The notes below the pieces were generated by a model. That model saw nothing but the letters and a program-made list of their open reading frames with translations, did no database searches and had not been told where the DNA came from. A DNA stretch of 64,000 nucleotides from Diaporthe sp. PMI_573. Taxonomy: Eukaryota > Ascomycota > Sordariomycetes > Diaporthales > Diaporthaceae. The stretch lies in assembly GCA_021399435.1 (NCBI GenBank), contig JAJTUP010000004.1, positions 496,001 through 560,000 on the forward strand, written 5' to 3'. Of the stretch, positions 11,433-24,318 are shown one piece after another. Within the stretch, counting starts at the first letter, position 1. Each line of letters begins with the position of its first letter. The position numbers and the translations under genes were made by a program.

Positions 11433-12764
11433 TCAGACAAGGCTCAGCTGCGCAAAAATGATCGATGTTCTCATGACCGGCGCGTACGGCTTGAGGTCAA
11501 CGATCTTCAGTCCGGCTCTGCCCAATAGCTTACCCCAATCATCCAACGTGCGCTCCCTGGCACCAAATGTCATCATCATGAGCAAGTCCTGGACGCTTGG
11601 CCAGATGTGGGCCTTCGTGTTTGGCACAACCATTTCATCAATCAAGATCTGGGAATCTGGCCCTAGAGCAGGGACCAGATTGCGAAGAATCTCAACCGAC
11701 CTGTCATCGTCCCAGTTGTGTAGAATCGTGCGGAGATAGTAGTAACGGGCACCTAAAACCGTTTGGTGGAAATAATTAGCGATATGCCTCTATGTGTGCG
11801 TTTGTTTAGGTGTGGCTAACCTTCAACAGGCTGTGGCGTGAAAAAGTCGTGCCCGTGGAATTCTACGCCGTCCATTGCCGGAGCAAACTTGACCACCTCT
11901 TCCAAGTCTTGCACGATGGTGTGGCCTTTAAACTGTGGGTGTCTTTCAAGAAGCTCAAGGCACCGGTCACCCATGTTACCGCCAACATCCACAAAGAAAG
12001 GTCCGTCTGATGGGTCGACGGCCTTGGGGAAGGGGATGACACTCAGCCAGTCCATGGCTCTGATAGACGTGGAAATCGCCATCAGCTGTAGGGACAACAT
12101 CTTCTGGAAATCTTGAACCATTTCTGGCTTTGTTTTCAGCCAGTCGTAGAAGGTGAGGTCCGTGTTAGCCGCGGCGTTGAACACGCAGGGGTTGCCAACA
12201 GCATCTTGATAATTTGCTCTTTCCAAGAAAGCTGGCAACTCGTGCAGCATTGGGTCGATCACTCCGTAATAGATGTTGACACCACCCTCCAGTCGTGCGT
12301 CCGCTAGACAGTGCGTCATCTTGCTGGCGGAGAATTGGCCCTTGTCAACCTCGTTGATGAATCTGTTGGCGGCCAGGTAGCGTAGTACCCTGCTGATAAG
12401 TCGTGCATCTGCCTTGGTAGGCTCGCACAGCTGCTCAACAGTGAGAGGCGTAGGATTGGCACAGAGGGCCTTGAACACGCCAAGCTGGTAGCCAACTTTG
12501 ATCAACGGCGTCATGTCGGCCTGCACGACGATTATTAGCTTTCGCCTGACATGAGTCCTTCATGTGACATACTGAATTGGCAAGACGCATCAGCAGGTCA
12601 AATGGCTCTTCGAGATCCTCGATGACCTTGCTGAGGGCCCCGATGACCGTATGTCTGGTCTCCTCATCATCTATTTTGCTGTGATAACCACGCAAGGTTT
12701 CGAGCAGTGCGTCTGTCATCTTGGCATCGCTGTCGATCTTAGTCTTGTCGTGTGCAACGGACAT
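11433..12764 (-). CDS. SAM-dependent O-methyltransferase (COMT/methyltransf_2 type)
   Basis: Three exons on the minus strand: 12764-12573, 12520-11821 and 11752-11433, giving 1212 nt and 403 residues. The start is the ATG at 12764; an upstream TTG in the same frame was ignored. Both introns have good fungal signals (GTATGT to GCAG with GCTAAT, and GTTAGC to TTAG). The N-terminal half is helical and matches the dimerisation and winged-helix part of this family. The SAM-binding glycine motif is DVGGNMG at about 242-248. The likely catalytic base is His309 in LHNWDD. The protein should transfer a methyl group from S-adenosylmethionine to a phenolic hydroxyl of a small molecule. It sits between the two PKS genes and shares a divergent promoter region with the highly reducing PKS, so it most likely methylates the resorcylate product. 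The family call is firm; the substrate is inferred. Confidence 0.9.
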
Positions 12765-13866
12765 GATGAATGTGTTTTGCAATCGTGTTTTTCAAACGGA
12801 TGTAAGCTGCAAGGACTGGGTAAAACAGCGTGCGGTGCATAGCCGGCTAGAATCATGAGAAAGGAAAGTCAGTTGATAAGAAAAGAAAGAATGTGGATAA
12901 CAATTCATCGCTCAAATACCTCGGTAAATGCTTATGGTTGTTCAAGATATTGAGGTCACGAGATGTGTCGATTGGGTAATGTAAGGGGTGGGTGCAGTAA
13001 GCCCGGGAGAAGTCAGAACTCACCAATAAATGTCAGGGGTGTGCTGGACAGAAGACGTGCTAATTCAATAAACGGGGTTCGCAAAACCTATTTAAAGACT
13101 CAGGTAGGGTATCATCAGTTGATAGGGTAAATGCTTGCTTATTTGGTTACATGCGCTTGAGCCGAGACACGAAGCTCGACGGGATGGTGCTATTATTTGC
13201 GCCTTTCGTGCATACAATACATTCCAATGATGTTTGCTTCTTTGTGACGGTCGGCCGCTTCTGTGCGTGTGCACCAACAGTGGCATCTTGACCTATATTA
13301 ATAGCATTCGACGTGATTCCCATCATGAAGATCCGTCAGATAATGCAACCAACCCTGCTAAAAATACCGCGGGAATATGCACGGTGGGCCTGGCCAGCGT
13401 ATCAGTAATACGGCAATTGAATTATCAAGGCACGAAGCAGTGGGCTACATGGTGCTGATTGTGGGTTTGTTGACTAGAGTTTGTAGAGTGGTGAACCTTG
13501 GGTGGGCATGAGGCTTTTGATAGCCAGACCACTGTACATCGTTTCAGTAAAGATAAGGATCAGGAGCTACACAATTCAAAAATACTATCTTCGCAGCAAA
13601 TTGTCGGCCGCACCGGCTGTATCGGCTGCCCTGCGATTGCAGTCCCAGTCTTCCCCTTTCTGAGCTAGTAGTTCTAAATCTGTTCGCAGCTAAAGATGCC
13701 AAAGGGAAACATGCTATTTGCAATTCAAACACAAAAGCTCATGAGACCCTCCTCTGCTCATATTTTTCGATAGCATTTCGTCCTTGTTGCTCTCTTTACA
13801 TCTTCTACTGTCGCTATAGAATCTCCTAGCAAGATCATACTCACAACCAGGCAGACACATACAAAA
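12765..13866. promoter_or_regulatory. Divergent promoter region, methyltransferase and HR-PKS
   Basis: This 1.1-kb segment separates the start of the minus-strand methyltransferase from the start of the plus-strand HR-PKS and is the only head-to-head pair in the cluster. It holds two exact copies of GTCGGCCGC, at 13250-13258 and 13603-13611, with the palindromic core CGGCCG. Zn(II)2Cys6 cluster regulators bind CGG-containing sites, so these are candidate operator sites. That is inference only. I see no convincing gene inside. Confidence 0.4.
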
Positions 13867-16800
13867 ATGAGGTTCAACGGCGTAACGATGGCCAACAACA
13901 ACAACAGTCTGCCAATAGCCATCACAAGCCTGGCATGCCGGTTTCCAGGTGATGGAAAAAATTTGAGCGAATTCTGGGACTCATTGTGCAGTGGAAAATG
14001 TAAGGAAAACTCAACATGAGATAAGCATTTTGCTGGTGAACACTCCAATAACTTGGATTTGCATTTAGCTGCATGGACGCCAATTCCCAAGACCAGGTTT
14101 AACCCCGATGCCCTCTCTTCATCAATTCCTCAGGGAGGCCATTTTCTGCAGGAAGACATCTCGCTTTTTGATTCAAGTTTCTTTCGTATCCCCCGCGCAG
14201 AGGCTCGTGCCATGGATCCCCAGCAACGGCTCATGCTTGAGTAAGTACATTCTTCTCCTTTCACGGATCCTCGTCTTCCGTGTTTCGGAATGTTCCCAGA
14301 ATACAACTCTTTAGGATCCGTGGCAGGTGACTAACAGATATCAGGGTGGTCTATGAAGCCCTCGAGGCCGGCGGATATCCATTGAAGGATCTGGCAGGTA
14401 CTGAAACGGGCGTCTATATGGGCCAATTCACAAGTGACTACAAGGAACTTGTGTGTCGAGACGCTGAGTCGGCGATTCCTTTCTCCGTCACTGGACTACA
14501 GACGACTTCGTTGTCAAATCGGATATCCTGGCTCTTCGATTTGAAAGGGCCAAGCCTGACCATGGACACGGCCTGTTCATCTAGCTTGGTGGCCCTTCAT
14601 CTTGCCTGCCAGAGTCTGCGAGCCGGCGAGTCACGAATGGCAATTGTCGGTGGCTGCAATCTGATGATCAGCCCAGACATGTTCATGTTCGAGGCCGGGC
14701 AGGGATTTCTGGCACCAGACGGGAAGTGCAAGACCTTTGATCAATCAGCAAATGGATACGGGCGTGGTGAAGGGTTCGCAGTGGTGGTTGTCAAGCCACT
14801 GGACCTCGCCATTGCTGACGGAGACCCAATCCGCGCAATAATCCGTGGGACAGCGGCGAACCAAGACGGCCATACCAAGGGCTTCACACAGCCTAGCTCG
14901 GAAGCACAGGCGAGTCTGATAACGAGCGTTTATCGTTCCGCTGGCTTGCAGCTCGATGGAACTGGATATGTCGAGGCACATGTAAGTGACCTGAGCAAGA
15001 GATATAACTTCCCCGGAACGTCTACTCTAACAGTGTTATCTGATAGGGCACCGGCACACAGGCCGGAGATTTTGAGGAGACCACGGCATTGTCCAGGACC
15101 ATTGCAGCAACATGCTCCCAAGGCAGGAAGCTGATCGTGGGATCAGTCAAGCCCAACGTAAGTCTGACAACTCACAATTCAACTGTACCAAGTAACTAAA
15201 CTAATACTCTCTAGATTGGTCACTTAGAGGCTGCTGCTGGACTGGCGGGCGTGATAAAAAGTGTGATGATGTTGGAAAAAGGCATCATTCCTCCGAATAT
15301 TCACTTCAAAAATCCCAATCCGAAGATCAAGTTCGACGAGTATCATCTCCAGGTACCTACTGCAATGATGCCATGGCCTACCGAGGGAACTCGTCGCATC
15401 AGCGTCAACTCATTCGGATACGGAGGATCCAATGCCCATGTCATTCTGGACGACGCATGCAGCTACCTTGACCAAAATCGGCTGTCCGGTAATCACGTCA
15501 CCAAGTTCTCCCAGGTGAACGGGGCCTCCAACGCTTTGGACAAACCAAGTTCATCCTTCTGCCGAGTCTTTCCCGTCAGTGCCCATGACAAAGAGGGCCT
15601 CGGCAGAGTCAAGCTCGCCTTGGCGGAATACCTGGCGATGAAGTCAGATCAACTGAGAGGTGCAATGGAGAGAAGCAGGTTCCTTGATGATCTTGCTTTT
15701 ACTCTTAGTGAGAGGCGTTCGCATTTGCAATGGAAAACGTATTTCATTGCTTCGTCACTCGAAGACTTGTTGGCTGCTTTGCTGGCGGACAACACCGTAC
15801 TGCCAGCACGTCCGTCGTCACGCAAACCTCGTCTGGGCTTCGTCTTCACCGGTCAGGGTGCCCAATGGGCCAGCATGGGCATGGATCTCATGCGATACCG
15901 TGTCTTCCGAGAGAGCGTCGAAGCTGCGGACCGATATTTACAGCACGAATTAGGCTGCACTTGGTCTGCCTGCAAGGAACTTGAACGAGGAAAGTCCACT
16001 TCGAAGCTCCGAATGCCACAATACAGCCAGGGGCTGTGTACTGTCCTTCAAGTCGGCCTCGTGGAACTTCTCGAATCATGGAACATCAGACCCGTGGCTG
16101 TCGTCGGACATTCGAGCGGCGAAATCGCGGCCGCGTACTGCCAAGGTTCCGTATCTCGGGAGGACGCTTGGAGGGTGGCTTATTTCCGTGGAGTCGTATC
16201 CGCCAAGCTCAAGGCATGTGGAATCGATGGCTCAATGATGGCAGTTGGGCTATCTCCCGAGGGCGCCCGCGAGATAATCTCAAAATTAGCGCCGAACAAG
16301 GTTCACATCGCATGTGTGAACTCGCCAGGGAGCGTCACTTTGTCGGGGGACACAGATGCAATCGACTTGGTCTACGATGCCCTCCGGGAGATGGGAGCCT
16401 TTGTTCGTAAGCTACATGTGGATGTCGCCTACCACTCACCTCACATGCAGCTTGTCGCCCGCGACTACTGGGGGACCATTGCTGAAGTCTCGACCAGTCT
16501 CTCCCCAGGGAAATGCAGCATGTACTCCAGTGTCACCGGGGAATTGGTCCAACCAGGAGAGCTCGTGCCCGTCTATTGGGTCAGAAACCTGATATCTCCT
16601 GTCCAATTCGCCACAGCAGTACAGCAACTTGTGACCAACGAGAAGGCTTTGGATCTTCTAGTCGAGGTTGGACCCCATGCCGCGTTGCAAGGACCGTCCA
16701 CACAGAGTTTGCAGAATGTTGGCATTTCTGATATACCGTATCACTCCGTTCTTTTGAGAAATCAAAGCGGAGTCGAAACGGCTTTGAGCCTCGCGGGCTC

Positions 16801-19800
16801 GCTGTCTGCTCAGGGGTACCCAGTGCGTTTCCGAAACTTCAACCATGCCAAGACGAGAACGCCACGGCCGCTTGTCGATCTGCCGGCTTACCCTTGGAAT
16901 CACTCACAGAGCCACTGGGCCGAGACACGGATAGCAAAAGAGTACAGATTACGATCTTTGCCGTATAATACCCTTCTGGGAGCCCTGACTCCAGGCTTTC
17001 TCACTGGCGAGCGTGTCTGGACACATCGTATTCGACTGTCCAAGCAGACATGGCTTCAAGACCACAAGATCCAGGGGACCGTATTCTATCCGGCGGCGGG
17101 GTTCATCGCCTCAGCCATCGAAGCTGCTCTATTGCTTGCCGATGCCTCCCGGACAGTGGCAAGCTTCTGTCTGCGAAATATCCATCTAAGCGCCGCGCTT
17201 GGCATTGACGAGGGCGAGGAAGTGGAGTACTCAGTCTCTTTAAGACCGTGTCTCTCTGAAGCTCGTGACGCTCAGGAAACATCATCGTGGAATGAATTCA
17301 ACATCGCAAGCTGTCGAGGTGACGGAGCACTGGTTAGACACTGCTCTGGCCTTGTAATGGTCGAGTATGACTCGTCCATCGCCGGCAAAGTTGAAGAGCA
17401 GTTGACGATCAGGAACGGAGAGATGACTGATGCCAACCTATCAGAGATATCTGATGACATCTTTTACAAGTCTCTGTCAGATGTGGGCTTCCACTACGGA
17501 CCTAGCTTTCAGAATGCCACTGATGTCCGGGCTGGTGGGGGCCGGGGCTACGGCACCATCAACATACCCGACTTAGGGTTCGACCTGGTGCCGAGGCCTC
17601 ACGTCATTCACCCTGCGACGCTGGATGCCATCTTCCACTTGATTTTCGGAGCCCTTAAAGGGAGCCAGGATGGGATGACGCAACTGATGGTGCCAAAAAC
17701 GATCGACGAGGTTGTAATATCAGCCGATATTCCCTGTGAAGCCGGCGCCCAGCTGAAAGGATTCTCGGATATTACCAGCCGCGGGTTCAGGGAGGTAATC
17801 GCTGAATTGGTCATTGGCGATGGAAATACGAACACTCCAGCAGTTAAGATATCAGGCTTGTGTCTGCAAGAGGTTGGAGGTCATGCTGAAACCCTCGATT
17901 CCTGGACTGCTCGGAGCGTTTGCAGCTCACTTGTTTGGAAGCCCTCTATCAGCCTTCTACCATACAAGGACCAGGAAAAAGTCATCAAGGAGGCTTGTGC
18001 AAAGACAAGTATCGACCTGCGGGAGCCTGATCTTGCGGCGGCATTAACCGACGGGCAAAATTCAGAACAGATGTATCACGCCATCTCGGAGCTGATCAAG
18101 CTGTTGCACCACTCCCATCCAAGCTTGTCGATATCCGAGGCTTTCACCCTGAGCACGACTCGGCCAATTCTTTCTCATCTGCCCGGTCTTGTCGACGTCT
18201 TCAAGACAGCCGATTGCTCAATTTGGTGTGCCGACGAGCGTGCAAGACAGGTGGCCGAGGAAAGCTATCCTGAGTCCAGTGATATCCGGATCGAATTGCG
18301 AGATCTGATCCAACCTATTCCGCGGCCGGAAGCACCGTTGCCGACCACGGATCTGATGATCATGAACCTCGACGCATCCAGCCCAATTGACATGGATCGA
18401 CTAGTACGGAACGCCGCAGAAATACTAGTCAACGACGGACGGTTGTGCTTAATTGTCCCGGAAAACGAGTCCGAAATTGCTGAGGCACGGGGCAGGTCCG
18501 TCGGTCTCGACAATTGGAGCAAGATCGGCGACTTCGAAAATGCTGAAGGTGAAACATTGACTCTTCTCCTGGGCTCCAAATCCGCCAACCTGGCCAATGG
18601 GCCCGCCACTTCTCAACAGGACGATGAAGTTGTCATCATCCAGGGAGCTAGTCCATCTCAAGCAGCTAAACGCCTCTCCCATCAACTGCTGAAGTGTCTG
18701 GATAATCATGGCATCGCTGCATTCTCAGTGCCATGGGACGACAACACCCAATACTGGGAGGGGAAGCCATGTATCTCACTCCTGGAAGTGGATCGCGCTA
18801 TCATGGACGACCCGACAAAGACGGAATTTGAACGCATAAAGAAACTCATTTTGGAGACGACTAAGACTCTTTGGGTCTCAGGATATAGTGAGCCCTCTAG
18901 TGCAATTGTCACTGGCCTAGGGCGTACTGTACGCAATGAGGAGCCGGGTCTGGCCTTCCACACGCTCCAATTTGATCTCGCGAGCTCCCAAGATCTGGGA
19001 ACAACAGCCGAGCTCATCTTGCGTACTTTTATCGACGGCGGCGGAGACAATGAGTTCAAGATCGACAATGGGGCCATACACGTCAGTCGAGTGCTCGAGG
19101 ACGATGCCACCAATAACGAGCTACATTTATTGGATCCCCTACACAGCAAGACCCTCAGCACCGCTGTACTTGGCCAATCTACCCAGCCCTTGAAGCTTTC
19201 AATTCAAAATGCTGGCATGCTTAGCTCTCTTTGCTTTGACAAGGATCCTGGCAACACGAGTACCAATCTCAAGGAGGACGAGGTAGAGATTGTGGTCAAA
19301 GCCTCATCAGTCAGGTAAGTTTCCTCAAAGGCAGTGTGTATTGTTACAAGTCTAATACCAAAGCCAGTGCTATGGATGTCATGACCGTCATGGGCCAGTT
19401 GCCTAGTACAGACATTGGATTCGCTGCGGCCGGTATTGTGCTCCATTCAGGATCCGCCGTGGACCAATTCAAACCAGGCGACCGAGTCGTTGTGTGCCAT
19501 TCCGGAGCACTCTGCACGGCTCTCACAGTTAAATCAGACACCTGTGTACGAATACCGAAGGATGTGACTTTCGACGAGGCCGCGATAATGCCGCTCACTC
19601 ACTGCACCGCATGGTTTGCTCTAATGCAACGAGCTCATGTGCAAAGAGGCCAGTCCATTCTCATCCACACTGCCGCCAGAGGCGTCGGAGAAGCAGCCAT
19701 TCAGATAGCGCATCGCGTTGGGCTGGAAGTCATGGCGACCGTCGACTCCGAGGCTATGAGGGAGATTCTCCGCACCACCCATGGAATTCCCGACGAAAAG

Positions 19801-21396
19801 ATTTTCGACGTGAAAGACTCCAGCTTTGTTTCCAGCATAAAGCGGATGACCAGGGGCCTTGGTGTTGACGTAGTCCTCAACTCTGTTGCTGGCGAAGCCA
19901 TGCGGCAGGCAGGGCAATGCCTTTCACCCTGGGGAACTTTCATCGATATCGGGGCCAAGAATATGGCAGAGAAGACGTCCTTCAACATGGGGTCGTTCCC
20001 TCGAAATGCTACATTTACTACCGTCGACTTGCAGGGTCTTTCCAAGCTTAGACCCGACGTCATGGCCGATATCGTGCGGCACTCGCTTGAGTTCTTGGGC
20101 GGAAGCGATAGTGAGAAACGCATCGCTCACGTCCCTCTCTTCCCAGCCTCCCAGGTCGAAAGCGCGTTTCGATCGGTAGCAACAGGGCAGCAAGGGAACG
20201 AGGCCGTGCTCTCCTTTTCAGATGAGCAAGTGGTGCCATATCTGAACCAACATGAGCTGAAGTTGGACCTCGACCCCGAAGCTGTGTACGTCCTGGCCGG
20301 CGGTTTCGGTGGTCTTGGCCGAGGGATCGCCGAAATGTTGGCCGACCTTGGTGCTCGCCGATTATGTTTCCTCTCACGGTCAGGTGTGAAATCCCCCGCG
20401 GCTAAAAAGGTACTGCAATACCTAGAGAGCCGCGGAGTCCAGGTATGGGCACGAGCGTGCGATATATCCGATCCGGAATCTGTGCGAGATGCTCTCGAAA
20501 CATGCTCTTTGCAACTCGGCCGCATCCGAGGCGTGCTTCAATGCGCCATGGTATTGAGAGACACACTCTTCCGAAACATGACGCACCGGGAATGGACCGA
20601 GTCCATACGACCCAAGGTGCAAGGAACCTGGAATCTACACCAGAATCTCCCCGGGGTTGACTTCTTTGTCACACTGGGCTCCTTCACCAGTGTTATCGGA
20701 AACAGAGGCCAGGGCAATTATGTAGCCGGCTGCGCCTTCCAGGATGCCGTCGCCCACTTCCGGCGCGCGAAAGGCATGCGAGCTGTCACCATCGACGTGG
20801 GCGTGGTGCGAAACGCGGGCGTTCTGGCCGAGCAAGGCATGACAAATACTCTTCGCGATTTCGAAAGTCCATATGGCCTTGACGAGCACGAACTTCAAAA
20901 CCTCATCAAGATGGCCATCGCTGGCAGCGAGTCTGGAACCGCCCCGCCCCAGATGCTCACCGGCCTTGCAACTGGGGGCAGTTCCGCAGCCGCTGGTGTC
21001 GACGCATGGTACCTCAGTGACCCCAAATTTGCCATCATGGCCAAGATCGGGGCCAGGCAGACGGCCGGAGAGGCCAAGCAGCAAGACACGAGCGTGCATG
21101 CGCAGCTACTCGCGGCCAAGACTCCAGCGGAGGCTGCAACCATTGTACTGTCAGGCCTGGCGAGCCGCGTGGCTGACGTTTTGCACACGGACCCTTCAGA
21201 GATCGACGAGCATCGTTTCTTGCACACGTACGGCATAGATTCTCTGGTCTCTATCCAGATTGTGGATTGGGCCTTGAAATCATGTGAGTCGCGGATCACT
21301 GTGCTGGATGTCATGGCTGCGGTGCCCATCAATGAAACGGCGCGGAAGATTGCTGCGAAGTCATCGATCACACCAAAGGAGGTTGATCAAAATTGA
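13867..21396 (+). CDS. Highly reducing polyketide synthase, KS-MAT-DH-ER-KR-ACP
   Basis: Six exons: 13867-13999, 14069-14240, 14345-14981, 15047-15157, 15215-19314 and 19368-21396. They total 7182 nt for 2393 residues. The first ATG (13867) was used; a second in-frame ATG at 13888 is possible. KS: Cys179 in DTACSSS, His314 in HGTGTQAGD, His354 in [12 protein letters not shown]: Ser651 in GHSSGE. DH: His968 in DHKIQG and Asp1155 in HPATLDA. The segment after DH has no recognisable SAM-binding motif, so a C-methyltransferase appears absent; a pseudo-KR region fills part of it. ER: about 1700-2005, with cofactor loop [11 protein letters not shown] (1818-1828). KR: GGFGGLG near 2029, Ser2156, Tyr2169. 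ACP: Ser2343 in YGIDSL. There is no TE, so the chain must be handed over, most simply to the SAT domain of the neighbouring NR-PKS. The organisation matches HR-PKSs of resorcylic acid lactone pathways. Confidence 0.94.
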
Positions 21397-21748
21397 TTAC
21401 CAGAGGATTACCAACATATATAGGGTCTCGGGAAGGGGTGCTTTATTCATTTGATGACAGCATAAACTGTACTGTTCAACGCATAGTAGATTGTTATGGG
21501 TTCTACCGGTCATTCCAAAGGACGCTTGCAGGATGCTGTTCTTACTACATTCTAGGGATCATCAGATTGTCATTGATATTTGATCCACACTCTCCCCGCT
21601 GTGACTGCATTTGTGCACTGGGTGATTTACTGTCATAGCAATTTATTCTCAAACATCAACTTGCCAAATGAGTGTTTTGGTTGCACCTGTCATCAGGTGG
21701 AGATCACACAACAATCCATACATCCTCCTATGATTTTGTAATTTCACA
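21397..21748. other. Short convergent intergenic region
   Basis: This 352-bp segment lies between the stops of the HR-PKS (plus) and the flavin monooxygenase (minus). It should contain both 3' ends. I see no gene or clear repeat in it. Confidence 0.5.
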
Positions 21749-23705
21749 CTAACACAGCTGTTGCCTGGACAGAATTCGGTCCAGGACCATCGAAAGCTTA
21801 CCTTCACAGTCGGGGACCATCTTCAATGATCTCCATGCCACAAACCTGTCCGGTCGAACAAGCACACATCCATCATCTTCGATCTCCCGTCTGGTGTACC
21901 AGTCTCGATAAACGTCATGATAGTCAAGGCCGAACCCTATACCGTAGCTGTTGATTGGTATGCCCGTTTGTTGAGAAATCTTGTTCGCGGCCTGTTTCCA
22001 GGCATCCCCACCATGTCCAGTCAGGAGACAGAACGAGCCCTTGCCAGCTATGTCCTGGGTGGAGATCTTCTTCCTGCGCGTTGACCATTGGTCCAGCCAT
22101 GCATGCGGAAGACGAGTGCCCGGGTACGTGCTGACTTGAATTTGAACCAAGCGATTTCCTTTCAGTGTCGGTCTCGGCTGGCTCTCGTCGTCCAGATAGA
22201 CAGCCTCGGATATGTACCATTGATTCATAGTAGCACCCAGGCTTTCCGCTTCTTGCCTCATACCTTCCAAAGCGGCATGCAATTTCGTCCGACGAGCTGC
22301 ACCCCCCGGTGTCTCACTGGACAGGTCGCTGATGTGCTGCATCCCTTCTTCTGGCGTCTTAGCAAACATTCCGAATGCTTCCCAGACGTCCGAGTGCAGC
22401 TGGAGTCCGTAGTTGGCATCCTTGACGACGTTCGCCCCGACAGGTTGTCGCTCGGCGTCGTAGGAATCTAGGAGCCCCTTACCCGCCAGACCCCTTTCAA
22501 CGTAAGCAATCTTCCACCCCAGGTTATATGCATCCTGAATGCAAGTGTTACTTCCAAGTCCGAATGCTGGAGGATGGCGATGAGCGGCATCACCCAGGAG
22601 AAATGCGCTTTGTTCCCTAGAGAACTTGAGCGCAAAGTTGTCGCGCAATACCCACGGATCAATCCTCTGGACTTCAATATCCACGGAATCGTCCCCAATG
22701 AGTTCCCTGATATATTCTATCAGTTCGGTGCTCTTTGGTGTCAAGTCTTTGAATGGATCCTCTGTCGCTCCTGGCGTAAAGGCGATCAACATCCATTGCT
22801 TCCACGGCCTGATCATTCGGAGAGTCGGGCTTACTCCGAATCTTGTCTTGCGATCTGGCTTCATTATCCAGTGTAAGTCTGCTTGTCGCGCCGGGTGCAT
22901 AATGTGGTCAAGATCAGCATTCAGAACAACATTGCACGCAACACCACCACTCGCATTCTTGGTAAATTCGAAGTTTAACGAGCGAGCCACGATGCTTCGC
23001 GCGCCATCGGCACCGAAGATATACTTGGTGCGGAGTTCGAATGTATTTTTGGTAACCAAGTCCTGAATATCGCAAGCCCAGATGTCAGATGAACGTCTGA
23101 CGCCAATGAGCTTGGTGGAAAAGCGTATCTCGAAGCCGTGATGAGAAGCAAACTTGACCAGGAGAGGGTCCAGATAACTTTGTGGAAGATCTGTCCACTC
23201 GCAGGGGGAGGCTATAATCTGATCTCTCTAGGAACAGCGGGTAAGCATATGGCTGATAGAGTAGTGAATTGACTATGCATAATACCATTGCGTCGGGGTG
23301 AGAGCCCCAGTAATGTAGTCTTCCATATTCCTCGCCGACCATACTGCGACACCATCGCATAGCCTGTATGGCGGGGCCTCTCGTGGCTTGGCTCAAAGCA
23401 TCATCTTCCAATCCAAGGTCCCGCAGACATTCTAAAGATCGATTAATATGGTGTATCTGGATTGGATGAATTACTTACCCATCCCAAATGGGTTCAAAAC
23501 ATGTGCTCTAGGCGTATCTGCCGTGCATGAGGCACTCGATATGATCAACCCTTTCAGGCCTTTCAATGACAATCAGCTTGATGAGCACTCTTTATCATGC
23601 CTCGCCATGTACCATCTTACCATTCTGTCCGAGAAAGGCCCCAAGGGCAGCGCCCGCCGGTCCAGATCCGACCACGAGAAAATCGGTGTCCATTGCAGAA
23701 CTCAT
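21749..23705 (-). CDS. FAD-dependent aromatic monooxygenase (phenol hydroxylase-like)
   Basis: Four exons on the minus strand: 23705-23621, 23559-23479, 23431-23286 and 23227-21749, giving 1791 nt and 596 residues. The introns are 61, 47 and 58 nt. The N-terminal dinucleotide-binding motif is VVGSGPAGAALG at about 11-22. The block TADTPRAHVLN, typical of the family, follows it. The second FAD motif GADGARS is near 176 and the LLGDAAHRHPP block near 314-324. The C-terminus has the thioredoxin-like extension usual in phenol 2-monooxygenase relatives, giving the normal length of about 600. No signal peptide is visible, so it is probably cytosolic. Such enzymes use NADPH and O2 to hydroxylate an electron-rich ring. 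It sits convergent with the HR-PKS at the cluster edge, so ring hydroxylation of the polyketide is the likely job, as inferred for the oxygenase of hypothemycin-type clusters. Confidence 0.9.
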
Positions 23706-24318
23706 CTTGGACAGGTGCTGAAGTTGCACAATTGATGAACAACATGGGAATAAAGCCGGTATCTAGAAGGGTGGCTAACAGGCCGAGTTAAGTTCCAGAC
23801 GGTAGCTGGGAGCGGCACTTGAAACGGTGATAAGCTGACATCAGCGCTACGTAGGGAGGTGAAACTTAAAAGCATGAAGTCCGTGGAGAAAGAAGTCTAA
23901 CTTTGTCCATTCGTGTAGCATTCGGTTGATGTGTGGGTGAGGAGAAATCTTCAACCCATTCAGCCAGCAAAAATTACTTCCTAAAAGCACTTGTGTCCCA
24001 AAGCCAAATCGCTCATTTCCACTAGATGGCAAACACAAAAATTGGGGAGAAATGTTGTCGAGTCATCGTTTTCTTCTAGTATTCATATGTGCATCCACGT
24101 CGTGTCGCACCCACGTGCCTTTCATCCATCTCTAGAAACGTAACACTACCTAGTGACCTGCTGATCGATCACATGTGGCACATTCTCTCGCTTCCGTAAC
24201 GGGTTCCACGGCAGCGAGAGGCTTTCAACGATCACCATCAGGGTACTCATTGAGATGTAGCGAGCGTCGATGAAGTGAACCTGTCACGTTACTACAATTT
24301 CTATTTACGTGCGTATAT
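23706..24318. promoter_or_regulatory. Divergent intergenic region at the cluster edge
   Basis: This region lies between the divergently transcribed monooxygenase (minus) and the unrecognised gene at 24319 (plus) and should contain both promoters. A CACGTG hexamer lies at 24112-24117. Nothing else is distinctive. Confidence 0.35.
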
